From Welwitschia mirabilis (taxonomy: Eukaryota > Gnetophyta > Gnetopsida > Welwitschiales), in the NCBI GenBank assembly GCA_051453625.1, contig JBOZIK010000001.1, positions 263,373,591 through 263,437,590 on the forward strand: a stretch of DNA of 64,000 nt, written 5' to 3'. Both the position numbers and the translations under genes were made by a program. The notes under the pieces are model-generated. The model was given only the letters and a program-made list of their open reading frames with translations, ran no database searches and had not been told where the DNA came from. Below, piece after piece: positions 12,009-24,957 of the stretch (position 1 is its first letter; every line of letters starts with the position of its first letter).

Positions 12009-12942
12009 TGTCATGTCCCAAATTTAAACAGTTAAGACTTAAGTTTAAAATATTTTAAGGCTAATACTTCATGCTAAATCTTATATATTTTCCTTTATAA
12101 CTAATAGTTTCATGATTATTATTTTATGCTTTGGCCTTATTAACTTAATTGCTCATTTAGAAAATTCCAATGAATTGTAGATTTAAAAAAGAAATTATTT
12201 TGAATAGAGATGCTTAATGTCTAAAGTTATTATTTTTGAAATTTCTCTCATGTTTATGAAATATTTTTATTTGGTAAGCATAATTTTTATTTATATTTTC
12301 CTAGTGGCCTGATAAGGTAATGAAATCCCTGTCACATAACTATTCTCATTTATGATTTTTTTCTTTATATGCTTATGACTCTTTAAATTCCACCAAATCT
12401 TAATTATAAATAGGACCTCCTCCTTCTTTTTCCTTACTTTTGTTTTTGGAGAACCCTTTGTTACCGAGTCTTGGAGCTTAAAAAATCCTTAGAGCCTTGC
12501 AATCTTTATGAGATCTTGAGTTCTTCTTAAAATTAATAAGGTCTTATGATCTTTCATTTCTTTTTTTCTTTATGGTTCCATGTTATTTCCTCTAATCTCT
12601 TGTAAGATTCATGCACTTTATCTATATATTCTATGTTTTAAATAAATCTTACATCATTTTACATGTCTCAAGTAAATCTTTTTTTATGCATAAATATCCT
12701 AGCTATGATTTCTCTACTATGTTTAAAACCTTATTAAGTGATCGCATCATGTGACTTGAAGGACTAGGCCACCTGAAGGGATCCTATTAGTCATAAGAAT
12801 GGCTATTAAAGTGATCAGGGTGATAACTTGTCTAGTTCTTACATGACATGATGTCTTACGACTTCAGGTGGGTATTCCACCTGAAGGATTTATATTGGCC
12901 ATAGGAATGCTCCTCTAGACAATGAATACTTGACACCCTTCT

Positions 12943-13042
12943 NNNNNNNNNNNNNNNNNNNNNNNNNNNNNNNNNNNNNNNNNNNNNNNNNNNNNNNNNN
13001 NNNNNNNNNNNNNNNNNNNNNNNNNNNNNNNNNNNNNNNNNN
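12943..13042. other. Assembly gap (100 N) with duplicated flanks
   Basis: The 109 bases at 12,834-12,942 recur at 13,043-13,151 with only about two mismatches, directly on either side of the N run. The 5' LTR has a single copy at about 7113-7222. Confidence 0.93.
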
Positions 13043-13270
13043 AGTTCTTACATGACATGATGTCTTACGACTTCAGGTGGGTATTCCACCTGATGGATTT
13101 ATATTGGCCATATGAATGCTCCTCTAGACAATGAATACTTGACACCCTTCTGACAAGGCATACTACTCATTAAACATTTTGTGTTTACTAAGACATAAAT
13201 ATTTGTACCTTGATTGTTATATTGGATATGAGGTTTTGATCCTTTGTTATTCTTAAGAATCCCTTTTTGT

Positions 13271-13370
13271 NNNNNNNNNNNNNNNNNNNNNNNNNNNNNN
13301 NNNNNNNNNNNNNNNNNNNNNNNNNNNNNNNNNNNNNNNNNNNNNNNNNNNNNNNNNNNNNNNNNNNNNN
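13271..13370. other. Assembly gap (100 N) with duplicated flanks
   Basis: The 85 bases at 13,186-13,270 recur at 13,371-13,455 with a few mismatches. This is a second unmerged contig overlap. Confidence 0.93.
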
Positions 13371-16306
13371 TACTAAGACATAAATATTTGGACCTGGATT
13401 GTTATATTTGATATGAGGTTTTGATCCTTTGTTATTCTTAAGAATCCCTTTTTGTGCCTTGGAAAATCCCTTACCATAAACCTTGCTAGGGACCATACTA
13501 AGAACTGCACCATAGTTTTCACACCATGTTTAATGTGTAGGAAATATTTTAAGAAGTATGATGGAGAAAAATCAATGTTGAGATACTTTTATATGTTTAT
13601 TTACATCTAGAGATACTTGTGCATTTTTGAACTTTTGTAGGACTAAATAAATTGCTATTTTTGTATTTGAAAGACCTATGTAATTAAGATTTTAAATGAT
13701 TATGCTATGATTTGGTAAGTGAATATCGATCTTGTGTAATAATAGTTCTTAAATTGTAAGCTATTTAAAAAAATTATTTGGAGTAAAATTTGAATGCTTG
13801 TTGAGAATTTGAAATTCTCTAATATTGTTTTGGATGTTAAATCATGTATATCTTTCCTTGAATTTGGTTATTTACCTTACTTTCATACACATTCCTTAAA
13901 TGTTTTTTTGAAATTTCATTATAAAATATAGTGATAAACATAGAATTTATGTGTTAAAATATATCCATTAGATGATTGATTATATGGACTTTATTCCATA
14001 GTTCTTAATTATTTAAATTAAAAAAATCTTAAAAATATTATTTTAATTAAGAAAAGCTGCTATGTTATGTAAGACTAGAGGTAAATTTAATATTATATGA
14101 GAAAAAGCCTTTGTAAAATTTATTTTGAGGTAAGAATTATTGAGAAGGGTGTTATTAAAAGGTCTCACATGACATGAGTTATAACATAAGTCATAATTAC
14201 TAAGTATATAGTATTCCACTTTACTTTATAAATTATCATAAAAATATCTGCCATGTGTAAGTAAGAAGATTCGAATCACTGACCTCTCTCTTATTGTTAC
14301 TCATACTATCACTACACCACCAATGCACTTTATTAAGAATTATTAGACTATCACTCTCTTGTGTTATGCATTACATAGGGTATTACATGTAGCTATAAAG
14401 CTTTAAGCATCGTTCCTTCCAAACCTTACCACACTACTATGCTATAAAAGGATAAGGAGAATCGATTTAGGGTATGGTATTTCTAGTTCTTAAAACCAAA
14501 TGCTTCACCTTCCTCTAACAAAATGTCTTTCTTCCTTAATGCCTTGAACCTTCTTCTGTTTCACCAGCCACTCACTCTCCACTTTTTAACCATATATCTC
14601 AGAGTATTCAATCCATCATCCTTGGAAATGCTCTTTCTCAAGACTAGTAATCACCATTTAAATACTTTTCAAATTCTTTTCATATGCTATTAATCACTGA
14701 GATGTAAAGTGAATTACACATAAGTTATAACTCTAAAAAATTAAGCCATTGAAAGACTATAACCTACTACTAGTATCTTTTAAATTAGAATGATCAATGC
14801 TAATTTCACCATAACATTTGGTTCTGCCTCAAAGTATTTTGCGTTGAAATCACATAATTTCATATCTTTCTTTGATTGTCTAATAAACCTTGTGCAATTC
14901 CAAATTAATTAATTATTAAAATTAGTCAAGGAAAAAATCTCACAAGTTTTTAGCAATGGCATTAACAAGAACATCAGATATCAGAAAAGGATTTTATATT
15001 CATATAGATTACTTTTCTTAATTGCATCACAGTCCAAATGGAGTTCTTCTACCTCCTTCTTCCTCCATCATGAGATGAATGACTAGCACTCTTCACTGTA
15101 TAAATAGATGCTTATGCCTCCTTTTCTCTTACCCCTTCTCTTGACCATATCTATAATAGTTTCTTTTCATTTGTAAGTGTTTCTAAAAAAAGAGGAATGG
15201 ATCCTTAATAAGAACTCCCTTTTGATCCACTCAGCATCTAGTTTGGTGTAGCATTTTTAGCATGGTATCCTTAGCCTAGTGCAGTATTGATTTTTCTCAT
15301 AGCAAAATTAATTATTGGCATTCTTTTCTTTTGTGATTATTGGCTCTACACCTCCTTTCCATTCACTTTGACCATCTCTACTAATCCCTGTGTCCTCATC
15401 ACTATGTTCTGTATGCTATATGTCTTCGCCACTTTCCTCGTTGACTCCTTCTACTTAGACCTTTAATGCCGCTACTAAAATAGAATCCTTCCATAAGAAT
15501 TATGATACTAAGCATCCACATAGCACATCATTATCATTGTAAGTAAATTATTTATTCTCTTTGCAGTGTATTCTCTTATTGTCATAGCCTAAGAAAAGTT
15601 TTAGGTCATAACATCAGTGCAGTTGGTATGTGAAAATGACAGAAAATGTTTGGCCTGGTCTTAAGTCCCACTAGAAGCTTGAGTACCCTCTTTTATCATA
15701 AATAGTAATTTATTACATTATATTATGATCATTATTCATTACTATAGTAAATCTTGCAAAAATGCATAAAAATAATAGATCTAAAAGAGAGGAATCAAGT
15801 CTATTTTATAAGATCTGGGTAAATCACCTTCAAGCATTACTTTCTATAGTCTATACATCAATAGTTAGAGATGATTATCAAAATTATGGCTCTATCTTCA
15901 AGTGTTCTTAAGCCTTCTACATAAGTTTAAAAGAGAAAGAAAAAATATGGAAGGTTTTGAAAAAATAAATTAAAAGTAATTTCAAGGTTACCAATATAAC
16001 CATTGATGAATGGATTATAGGGTTAGGTAATTTTAGATGTTGAGGCTAGGGCATGGATATAACTATTGAAAAGTTATTCTTTTATATGATTTAGATGGAA
16101 TCAATCTCTCTAAGTACCTTTATATAACTATTAATATTAGTTCAATTAATGAATCTCTACTTAGTAATAACTTCTTTATAGGCCTTAGGTAAAACTATTA
16201 TACAAGATAGCTGTATAATGAATTTTCTGAGTAGTTTATAACTATAACCAAATAGTCAAACAAATAAAAACTTCTAATTCAATTTAATGATTTTTTAAAT
16301 CATAAT

Positions 16307-16406
16307 NNNNNNNNNNNNNNNNNNNNNNNNNNNNNNNNNNNNNNNNNNNNNNNNNNNNNNNNNNNNNNNNNNNNNNNNNNNNNNNNNNNNNNNNNNNNNN
16401 NNNNNN
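16307..16406. other. Assembly gap (100 N)
   Basis: Separates the truncated 3' LTR of Element I from an unrelated protease remnant. The flanks are not duplicated. The true distance across it is unknown. Confidence 0.95.
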
Positions 16407-16805
16407 CATTAGAAGTTATTAAGGATTTGACAATACAAATTGAAGATGCTTGCTACCTAATAGATGCGATTATCATAGAAGTTTAACATTACATAGAATA
16501 CCATTTACTTCTAGAATGAGCCTTTTGTACAATAGTTCACTTCATCATTGATATAAGAGCAGAAATAATGAACTATTATTTTGGCAATAGGACTTTAAAA
16601 TTAGAGTCTTTGACGTAGTCGGAAAAGATTTAGGTGATGAAATGAACATTGAAAATAACATCAAATCAACTTTATTCTTACAACATAGCCCTCCAACTAA
16701 GATGAAATTACATGAACCTATATTGTATGATGATCAACTTAAAATTGAAGAAACCATTAATACATCCAACTTTGAGAGTGAGAAAGAATCTTTAGTGTAT
16801 AAGTA
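16407..16805 (+). pseudogene. Retroviral-type protease C-terminal region, Athila-like
   Basis: Reads LEVIKDLTIQIEDACYLIDA, then after a frameshift a segment ending near NNIKSTLFLQH. The same succession of motifs occurs at 30,300-30,640 (plus) and in the minus-strand ORF at 42,674-42,901 (NLKETIKSTLFLQHLPF). In gypsy polyproteins this part follows the protease active site (G---D--V------P-D-----) and leads to the linker before RT. The active-site aspartate would lie upstream, in the gap. Several stops and at least one frameshift. The product would have been the aspartic protease that cleaves Gag-Pol. Confidence 0.65.
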
Positions 16806-16884
16806 AGTCCAACTTTTTGATTCACACCTTGAGAGGGATTATCCATTACTTGGACAAATTGAAAATCATAATTTTAATTTTTAT

Positions 16885-17118
16885 TTGAATCTTTCTAATG
16901 AACTTGAATATAATTTTCTTTATGATATTCAACATAAAACTCTTACCATTAATGAAAATATTTTACTAGAGTTGCAACTACTCTCCCCTTTGACTTCCAA
17001 AATTTTTACTTTAATGTGGTCTTATAGAGTGTTATTGATTACTCCTCTCTTCATCCAATTGATTTTAGTCAAAAATAATTGTACATCTCTTATGTTTTGT
17101 CAATTGGTAAATTTTTAG
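16885..17118 (+). pseudogene. Short ORF after the protease remnant, unrecognised
   Basis: 77 codons, beginning MNLSNELEYNFLYDIQHKTL. It continues the element's interior after the protease segment and ends at TAG. I recognise no domain. It could be part of the protease-RT linker or of the region after integrase. Confidence 0.3.
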
Positions 17119-18984
17119 TTTGGACCTTATTTCTCTAAAAATCTTAAGAGCAAAACCGATTCCTAATTTGCTATTCTTTCTTTTCAATAAAAGTGTGCTT
17201 TAGATTTAGGAATTAAATAAAATTTGTTTTCTTCAATAGTATCTGATTTTATTTTCTATTTTTATCTTTTTGTTTTATTTATAGTTTCTAATTCTATTTC
17301 TATAAAAATAATCTATTGCCTCCTCTATCATCCCCATGATAGATAGGATGACAGTTAGTTTTATTAGTTTTCTATCTTTCTAATAATTTTTCATGTTTTA
17401 TGATAAATTTTATATTTCTTTATCTCTGTCATCCTCTCTATCATCTAGACAATGAGAAGGATGATAGTCAATAAAATCATGATTTTTGTTTTTTATGATT
17501 TTGAGAAAATACATTTTTATGGATCTGTTAAAATTTCTAACTTGGCTGCTTAGGAATTTTAAGAAGTTAATGGGTAAATTTTGGAATTACATAAGCAAAT
17601 CCTTTGGATTTTCCCTTAGCTTTTTCATTTAAAGGTTATTATGACATTACTTGATTACTTTTCAAACTTGACTTATGTATTTATCTTTAGGACTAGTCTT
17701 TTAACTTGGGCATTTTGGTGGTAAGGTTGCATTCACCCAATCTTAAAACATTCACACATTTATAAACTTTAATTTGAAGGAAGATGCTTATTTTTCTCAA
17801 TGGTGAAAAGATCATAGATTATTTTAGATTTTCCTTTTTTGTCTTTATCTTATGACTTTTACCTTTGTTTTTTGGAATGTTTGGTTATGTAAAATGTTTC
17901 TTTTAAGTTTTTCTTAATAAATAAAAAAAAGGTAAAATAAAGTCATGATGCTTTATTTATGATATTTCAAAAACATGGTTACTATGATGTCCTACTACAA
18001 GTACATCAAGGCCAATATTTCTAAGAGGAGACTTTGGCAATATAATATAGTAGCTATGGGAACTCCACTGGGAGGTTAATTAGCCATGCTTCATGAGTCC
18101 TTACTTCTTTGATGATGGTTGCACTTTCCTCATCATAGATAATAAATTTGTAATCAAAACTTTGAGGCTATGGAATAAGTGGTATTCTTGGTGTCATCAG
18201 AGACATTACTTATTTCCCTGACTTTTAGTCTATTCCACATGCATATTTCAGTCTATTCCACATGCACCTTTTATTTCTTAAGATTTGAATGTTTGTTTTA
18301 AGATGATGGAAAATGAATTCATTTTTAAGCAATTCTTTGATATGATCATTCATTTTATCTTTAGCATCATCATAGCCATAGCCTTACTGAATGAAATTTT
18401 TCACAGATTAAGTCATGCATTTTTCACATCAAGTAATGTTATGATTTCTTTTATGGAAGTCTTCTAGCTTAAAATATTAGATAATTCATTTATATTTTAT
18501 TTTGATTATTTTATTCCCATTCTTTTTATTTTCTTTTATGATTTTATTAGTTATTTAAAAGTCATTACTATATTTTCTTAATCATCATATTTTTCTTCTT
18601 CCATTTTCAATAAAAATAGATTTCTTACTTAGTTGTGTTTTCTTAAATTTTGTTTTTGGTGTTATAAATATTCCTCTTACTCATTTTTTATGACGAAACA
18701 TTTTTTTTATTTACTTATTAGAATATTTTGTAAATCTATATTTTTCAAATCTGACATTACTCAGTATTACACTTTGTTTAGGAAGTTGTCCTCGTTTACC
18801 TATCTTCTTACTTTCATCTACTTTCTTTACTTTATTTTCTAATATGAGATATATTACTTTTTCTTTTGGGATTGGGGTGGGGATGGGGAAAACATATACC
18901 CATTTTCATAGCTTATTTTCAAAATTCTTTAACTTAATTCAGATCTTTTATAAAATAAAATTTTCATACACATTATGTATTACC
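17119..18984 (+). other. 3' noncoding region of E1+ with palindromic modules
   Basis: This region resembles the reverse complement of 35,482-37,400. The blocks around 17,690-17,760 and 17,980-18,120 (including ATGATGTCCTACTACAAG) have clear counterparts around 36,500 and 37,200-37,320. A TTGGGCATTTTGG-type segment recalls the conserved TTGGGGACATTG motif of Athila 3' regions. Two hairpin-like modules of the TCATCC...GGATGA type lie at about 17,328-17,356 and 17,428-17,472. Confidence 0.55.
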
Positions 18985-20010
18985 TGTTATTTACCTATTT
19001 GATGTATTCTATGAGTTATTTTGTAGGACTTTTACATAAGTGTAGGTTCAATTTTGAGTATTTTGGAGAAATGATAGAAAATATTAGAAATTTGTAATCC
19101 TTACTCAGGTTTAATGTATTAAAGGCATATTCTGATGTACAAAGCTTTGAAGAAGGATTATTAACAAAACTACCAAGAATATTATCATCCCCTATGTCAT
19201 TTCCACAACAGGGAGGACAACGATACTATTAGTTACTTACATGAACTACTGAGTCACTATTAAGTCATCTTTTGTAATGAACTATCATCCCCAATTTCAT
19301 TTAGTAGATAGTTAGGATAATCTCTGTTAGTAATCCTTGACTATTTTATCTGTTTCATTTATGTAAAAGAGCACATCTTGCTGCATCTTTTGTTTGTTGT
19401 TTTCTACTGTGAGTTGTTATAAATAAATCCCCTTTCAACTCTTCTTCTCATCTTCATTGCACTGGAAATTCTCATGATAGGAGATTAAAAGACAAGAGAT
19501 CTATTTCAAGTGTTGCAAAAAGACATGTCCTTGGTGGAGCATTGCATATCCTCCATTGAGACTCTACTATTTTATAACCCAGATTTTGTTACTATTTTTA
19601 ATAAAAAAACATTATTTTATTTTCATGTTTGCATGTTAGTTTTTTTAATGATCTTTATAATCTAGATTACCCTTAATCTGGTGATAATGTCTTAGGTGAT
19701 ATAGATTATCAAGGGCAACCTTTGTTAAGGCTGAAAAGAAAGTAGTATTAGAATCATTTTTGCATTGCATGTTAGATTAGGTTGCATCTTGCATTCTATC
19801 TTTCATTTCCTACATTATTCTTTATTTCTGGTTTCTATTATTCTTTTGCAAAGTAATCCAAATCTCATCTCATAGTATTCAACATGAATACAACATTTCG
19901 AGTCTACTCCCACTCATATTAGTATGCTGTATTGTGTGAGATAATTTTTTATTTTATAAATGACAAAATGCTCTTGAACTTAGGCATTTACATAAATACA
20001 GACCATAACA
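18985..20010 (+). repeat. LTR of E1+ (Athila-like family)
   Basis: The start near TGTTATTTACC aligns with the TGTTGCAATG-type LTR start of the family, and the end GACCATAACA with its CATTGTAACA end. Shared internal landmarks are a TTTGTAGGAC segment near the start, TATCATCCCC modules at 19,187 and 19,277, a TCCTCCATTGAG segment at about 19,547 and an AAGGGCAACCTTTGTTAAGG segment at about 19,710. About 1.03 kb, shorter than the 1.26-kb relatives. Confidence 0.65.
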
Positions 20011-23000
20011 CTCATGAATTTCATGAAAAAATTACACTTAAATAATACATCATGAGTCTAATAATAAAGGACTATATCTCAAAGAGATGGATTTAATTCC
20101 TTAAAAATAAGCTTCAATTGAATAAATAAGAAATATACTAAAGAAACATGGAAATACACATTTATGCCTATTATTTCATTAAAAATAATAATAATTAATA
20201 GATAATAGTAAAAATTATTTAGACTTTATCCTAGAGTCCTCATAATCCTTTTTGAGTGCTACAAAATATTCATGAGCTATTAATAACTTTTTCTTTCTCA
20301 TACCTTCCTTAACATACCATTAAATAAATGCATACTTGGATTACATGAGATTAAGATTATGATTAATTTTTTAGATCAACAATAGAAGTAAGTTCATAGT
20401 TGTAGTACTAGTTTCATATAGAACTCTAGTACATTCATGATTAGAACTTTTTTCAAAGAATAGACATGTTATGAGTTATGATATTACCTAAAACATAAGC
20501 TTATTAAGGTTCAAATATGTTGCATGGTTTATATCTAGTGACTGGTAATAGATTTCATATTCTATTTTATTATTAAGAGCAATGACAATAGAGACGTGTT
20601 CTAATAATAATTGTGTGAATAAAATTTTGTTGTAGGACTTAACTATAAATCTTAAAACCTAAGGAGATGGGTAAACTAAAAATCTTAATTTAGTTTTTTT
20701 TTAATTCATAGAAATCCTCTTAAAAAAAGTAGGAATCCCCATTTGAAATTAATTCTACCACCCATAACATGAAACATTAGAAAATATTAGAAACTTATGT
20801 ACTCGTTTGTAAGATTATCAATGCAACCAAAGAATAGATATATGATCTTATTTCCAATGGTATAGTTCCAGTAAGAAACATTATTCTTAATGTCCTCATT
20901 ATGATTGTTGAGCCATTAAAGATGAAATAATGGATGATAAGATCTAGTTAAAACTTCATCAACAATAATTAGATTTAAATTAAGAAATATAACATAGATG
21001 ATCTGTTTTATAGTATTAGCCTTATTAAAAAAATTTGTTGAAGGGTTCATCAATGACGTTTTTATTTATGTATTACTATTTAGCTCACATATCATTCTAT
21101 ATTATTGTAAATTTATATATAATACAACCTGTGCTAAAATGTATTTAAAAGTTAATGATTATTCTATGATGAGTTTATCTACATAAAGTAAAAAATGACA
21201 CATGTGACTAATGATGTCATGAAAACTATTATGTAATCTATAGGTTTCCATTAGTAAGAAATAGATGAAAGAATACCAACTTTGTAATACTAGTTGAGTA
21301 ATGATAGTAAAAATAAGAGGTATTATTTTTTTAGATGCATACGATTTATGCATTAAGAAAATAGTGATGATGCTATCATTTAAAAGAAGACCATTATTTT
21401 CTAGATCTAAAGTACCTCATATTATGAAAAAAAATTGTAAACGGTACTAAGAATGTATACTATTATAAAATTAATTCTATAAATAGTTGTAAAATGGAGG
21501 TCCAAATTAAGATTTAATTTCATATAGACATTAAACTATAAAAAAAGTGCTTTAATTTGATTCTACATGATGTATAATCTTATTCTAGATCATGATTTCC
21601 TCTGGATATTAATCCAAAGGCTTTGGATATTAACTTATAATGATCCACTCCATAGTAATCTATAGTTATTTATAAGATCTAAACATACCTATAGGAATTG
21701 AAAGATATTTGAAAATATTTAAAAAGATTTGATATTTTTGAAGGTTAAAATCCAACCTACATGAACCATTTAGTACATTTAAAAATTTTTAAGTAGTTGA
21801 AAATTGAATGATGAGTAGGAAGACATTTGAAAATATCTATTTTTCAAATTTTATTTACATATTAAATTTATGTAATTAAGTTTCATATTCACAATCCATA
21901 ATGATGTACAAAATTCTCTAGAGTAATATGGCAATGCCAAATTTTCAAATTAAAAAAAATCTACAATATAATTCCTACTTTATAATTATGTTGTGTATTT
22001 ATTCTAGTCTCTAAAAATAATGGAATGTAAAAATTCTTACCTTTAAATGTGTGTAAGTGATAGAAACACAGATAAATTAAATGTTTAATTTTTTTCATTC
22101 AAAGTGAAGTTGTATGGTAATCCTTTAGAAATAAATGAAAATAAGAATAATATAAATACCACAATTGTTTAATTTACTTTGTTTTATAAGTAATAATTAA
22201 AAAACCATTTTCATTGGTTTTTTTCTAATAAGGAAGTTTTAAGATAAACTTTAAGGTTATGGGTTATACATTTTGTAAAGAAACCAAGATGTGAATTCTT
22301 AAGATGCAACATTGGCACTTAAAATAGCACTATGATGAGAATGTGAACATCAAATAATTTAAATAAGATTATATAATAAGATTTAATAAGATTTTAGAGA
22401 TGAAAATCTTAGTAAAAGATTAAATAAAGTACTATGTTGTCATAAGGTTATTAAGGTACTATATGAGATATACTTCTTAAAAGGTTAAATCATGATAAGA
22501 TAGAGTACCTCTGTTATCACAAATAATTTGATAATAATAAACCTATTTAAAAAATCCATGTTATGTATTATTCTTTCTCACTTATTAAAAATTTGAACAT
22601 GTGATGTGTTCATGCTAAATTTGTTATGAAAAATATGGTTTCTATATTTCCATAAATGGAGGGATGACAAAACCAAGTTTATTATTAAAAGAATACTATT
22701 GTTAATAGAATTTTCATGTTTATGTAGTCTAGAAGGAGATATATCTCCTAAAGAGTTAGACATTATGATACAAGGAAAGTGGATTATATGTAATCATAGA
22801 ACTTAAAACAAAATGAATCTCTTAAATGATTTGCATTTTTGAATCTTAAAAATAAATGTTAATGATGCTCTAGTATACCCTTGTAGAATATAGTTACTTA
22901 CTCATTATCTTATCATCCATGTAATAAATGAATTATTAATATCTAAAAGCAGGTGGTATTAGCATAGGAAAAGGATAAAATTAGATCATAAAAAGTTAAA

Positions 23001-24699
23001 TTGTTAGGAATACAGATGATATTGATAATAAAATGCTCCTATGGTTAAGTAACATTAAGTAATTTTAATAATAAGTTAACAAAATTACATCAAGCATGAT
23101 AGGTTTTTCCAAACAATAGAATTTTTTAATATAGTATGTGTATCATGACAAGTTGATTACATTTACATCCTAAGAAACAAGAGTAATAACAATGTTATTA
23201 CATGGATAAATGAACTTGATATGACCAAAAAGGTATAATTTTTTAACATGATTACATACCATTGTAAGTTTCATGTTTCTTAGTCTTAGAAGAGGAGAAT
23301 GTTAGTTAATGTTAGTAGTAATAAATATGATTATAAAATGTTTCATATGAATATATGTAACCATTCATGCCACATGTAGTATTCGTATCTTAAGTTTGAT
23401 ATTACCATAATCATTATTTTATAACATGGATGACATGTCAACTAATTACATAATACATCATATATTATGTGACTAATTCCACTTTTGTTATCATTAACTT
23501 TACCTGCACTAATAAATCTAAACTTATATTTTTATCATTATTCATATTATAGATATTATAAATCTAATTTCTGGAAGATGATATTTACTACTAGAAACTA
23601 ATCATAATGATTATAAATTAAACTTAAAAGATGATTTACAAAGGCATTCATAATGTTCTAAGAGAAGACTTCTAATTTAAGGATTTCTAGAATTACTTTT
23701 ACTAAAAGTGGCTATATGTGGCTACCTCATCAGATGATTGATCAACTATTAGATAATATAGAAAGAAAAATTAAATATTTTCTTTTACATATTTAAGAAA
23801 ATATTTATAATTTTATTCTTTAATGTTTAACTAAGATATTCAACATTTTATGATGAAACTTCAGTAGCATGCATATTTCATTTCTTTTTAATAATTATGG
23901 CTAATAAAATTTATTAAATTTTTTATTTTAATCTATTAAAGAAAAGAGTAAGATTAATATTTTTAAAATTGTTAAATAATACTTCTTTTATTTTCTTTTA
24001 TATTTTAAAGAATTAACTATGTCATTATACATAATTCCTAACTTGAAAAGAAGTAAACTACTAGTAATTAATCCCTCTTCTGAGGTTAGTAAATCTAAGT
24101 TTAATATTTTAAAGGGATGCTAAATATGTTTATTTGTCAATCCTATAAAGATGAATGCATTTTTGCAAATAATAATGTTCTTATAAAAATAATTATTATT
24201 GTAAAATAAAATAATGAAAAAAAATCAAAAAATGATAAAAATTATGGCATCTTAATGCACCATAATCATGTCTTAATTACTTCTAAATATTAAGTTAGAT
24301 TCTAAGTTATAAAACTATATTAATTATCACTTTTAAATTTATGTTACATGTATCAACCATGTTGGGCTAAAGGATAAAGATTTTCATTTACATAAATAAG
24401 GAAATTTTATATCTCAAATAATTGTAAAACTCTTTTTTATTTTTAATAATCTAATGAATTTCTTCATCTATGTGATTAGATTGATTTTTATTATATTTAA
24501 ACTACCACTAAAAGTTTATAACATATTAGATAGGATGCTGAAATATCATGTCAAATAATTAATCTATTAGTTAAAATACTAAGAGCATCAATATTTTATA
24601 TTTTAAAATTATCTCTAAAGCTATGCAAAATATACCAAACAACTTAATTATTACTATCAAATCTATATTAAATTACCATATTAGATCATTTATATTAAT
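20011..24699. other. Unassigned AT-rich DNA, 4.7 kb
   Basis: Stops are frequent in all frames and the longest ORFs (for example 61 codons at 22,578-22,763, minus) show no recognisable domain. No LTR, PBS, tRNA or tandem array was seen. It is probably very old repeat or intergenic DNA. Confidence 0.45.
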
Positions 24700-24957
24700 T
24701 AATAAAGTATTATCACCTTTTTACTATGCATGATTTATAGCAAGAGTTACAAAATTATACGAGATGTGATAACTGTGGACCATTGCTCTTTAAGGAAAGG
24801 GGTGAATGAGTTCCTTGAAAAGTTATTATAATAGTAATAATTTAATAACTAAAAACTAGCAAGAATAGCTAAGATGATTTGGTTCCCCAACTTGGGTACT
24901 CTATAAGCAAAGTTTCAAAACATGCATACCTATAGATGATGTGCCTTTCTTAAAAAG
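24700..24957. repeat. Module B, copy 1
   Basis: About 250 bp matching 51,727-52,010. Shared landmarks include a TATGCATGAT segment, GGATGAATG-type text, AGATAATTTGGTTCCC-type text and CTTTCTTAAAAA. Here it stops exactly where the LTR at 24,958 begins, whereas copy 2 continues into other sequence. Confidence 0.6.

Larger units (their letters stand above)
6292..16306 (+). mobile_element. Element I: pol-less LTR retrotransposon with about 4.3-kb LTRs
   Basis: Two long direct repeats (6292-10,620 and 12,009-16,306) flank a short interior of about 1.4 kb. The interior has, in order, a tRNA-iMet-type PBS, a gag remnant ending in a zinc-knuckle start, a 164-N gap and a polypurine-rich stretch next to the second LTR. 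No protease, RT, RNase H or integrase is present unless hidden in the gap, so the copy is non-autonomous or internally deleted. It sits inside the LTR of element X1. Its right end is lost in the gap at 16,307, so no target duplication can be checked. The long LTRs with a small interior recall large retrotransposon derivatives (LARDs). The gag and PPT context point to a chromovirus-like gypsy relative. Confidence 0.8.
12009..16306 (+). repeat. 3' LTR of Element I (incomplete, with two false duplications)
   Basis: Paired with 6292-about 10,146. The final 475 bp or so of the LTR are missing at the gap that begins at 16,307. Two 100-N gaps inside it are each flanked by near-identical copies of the same sequence, so its apparent length is inflated. 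It contains a TATA-like box at 12,405-12,412. Confidence 0.8.
16407..20010 (+). mobile_element. 3' portion of an Athila-like element (E1+)
   Basis: Order on the plus strand: protease remnant, unassigned short ORF, a long noncoding region, then an LTR of the same family as those at 27.4, 33.7, 39.4 and 46.0 kb. RT, RNase H and integrase are absent, so a large internal deletion joined the protease area to the 3' noncoding region. Its 5' end is in or beyond the gap at 16,307. Confidence 0.65.

Noticed and set aside
11618-13496. ORFs at 11,618-11,849 and 13,188-13,496
   Set aside because: They cross N gaps. The second also spans a false duplication.
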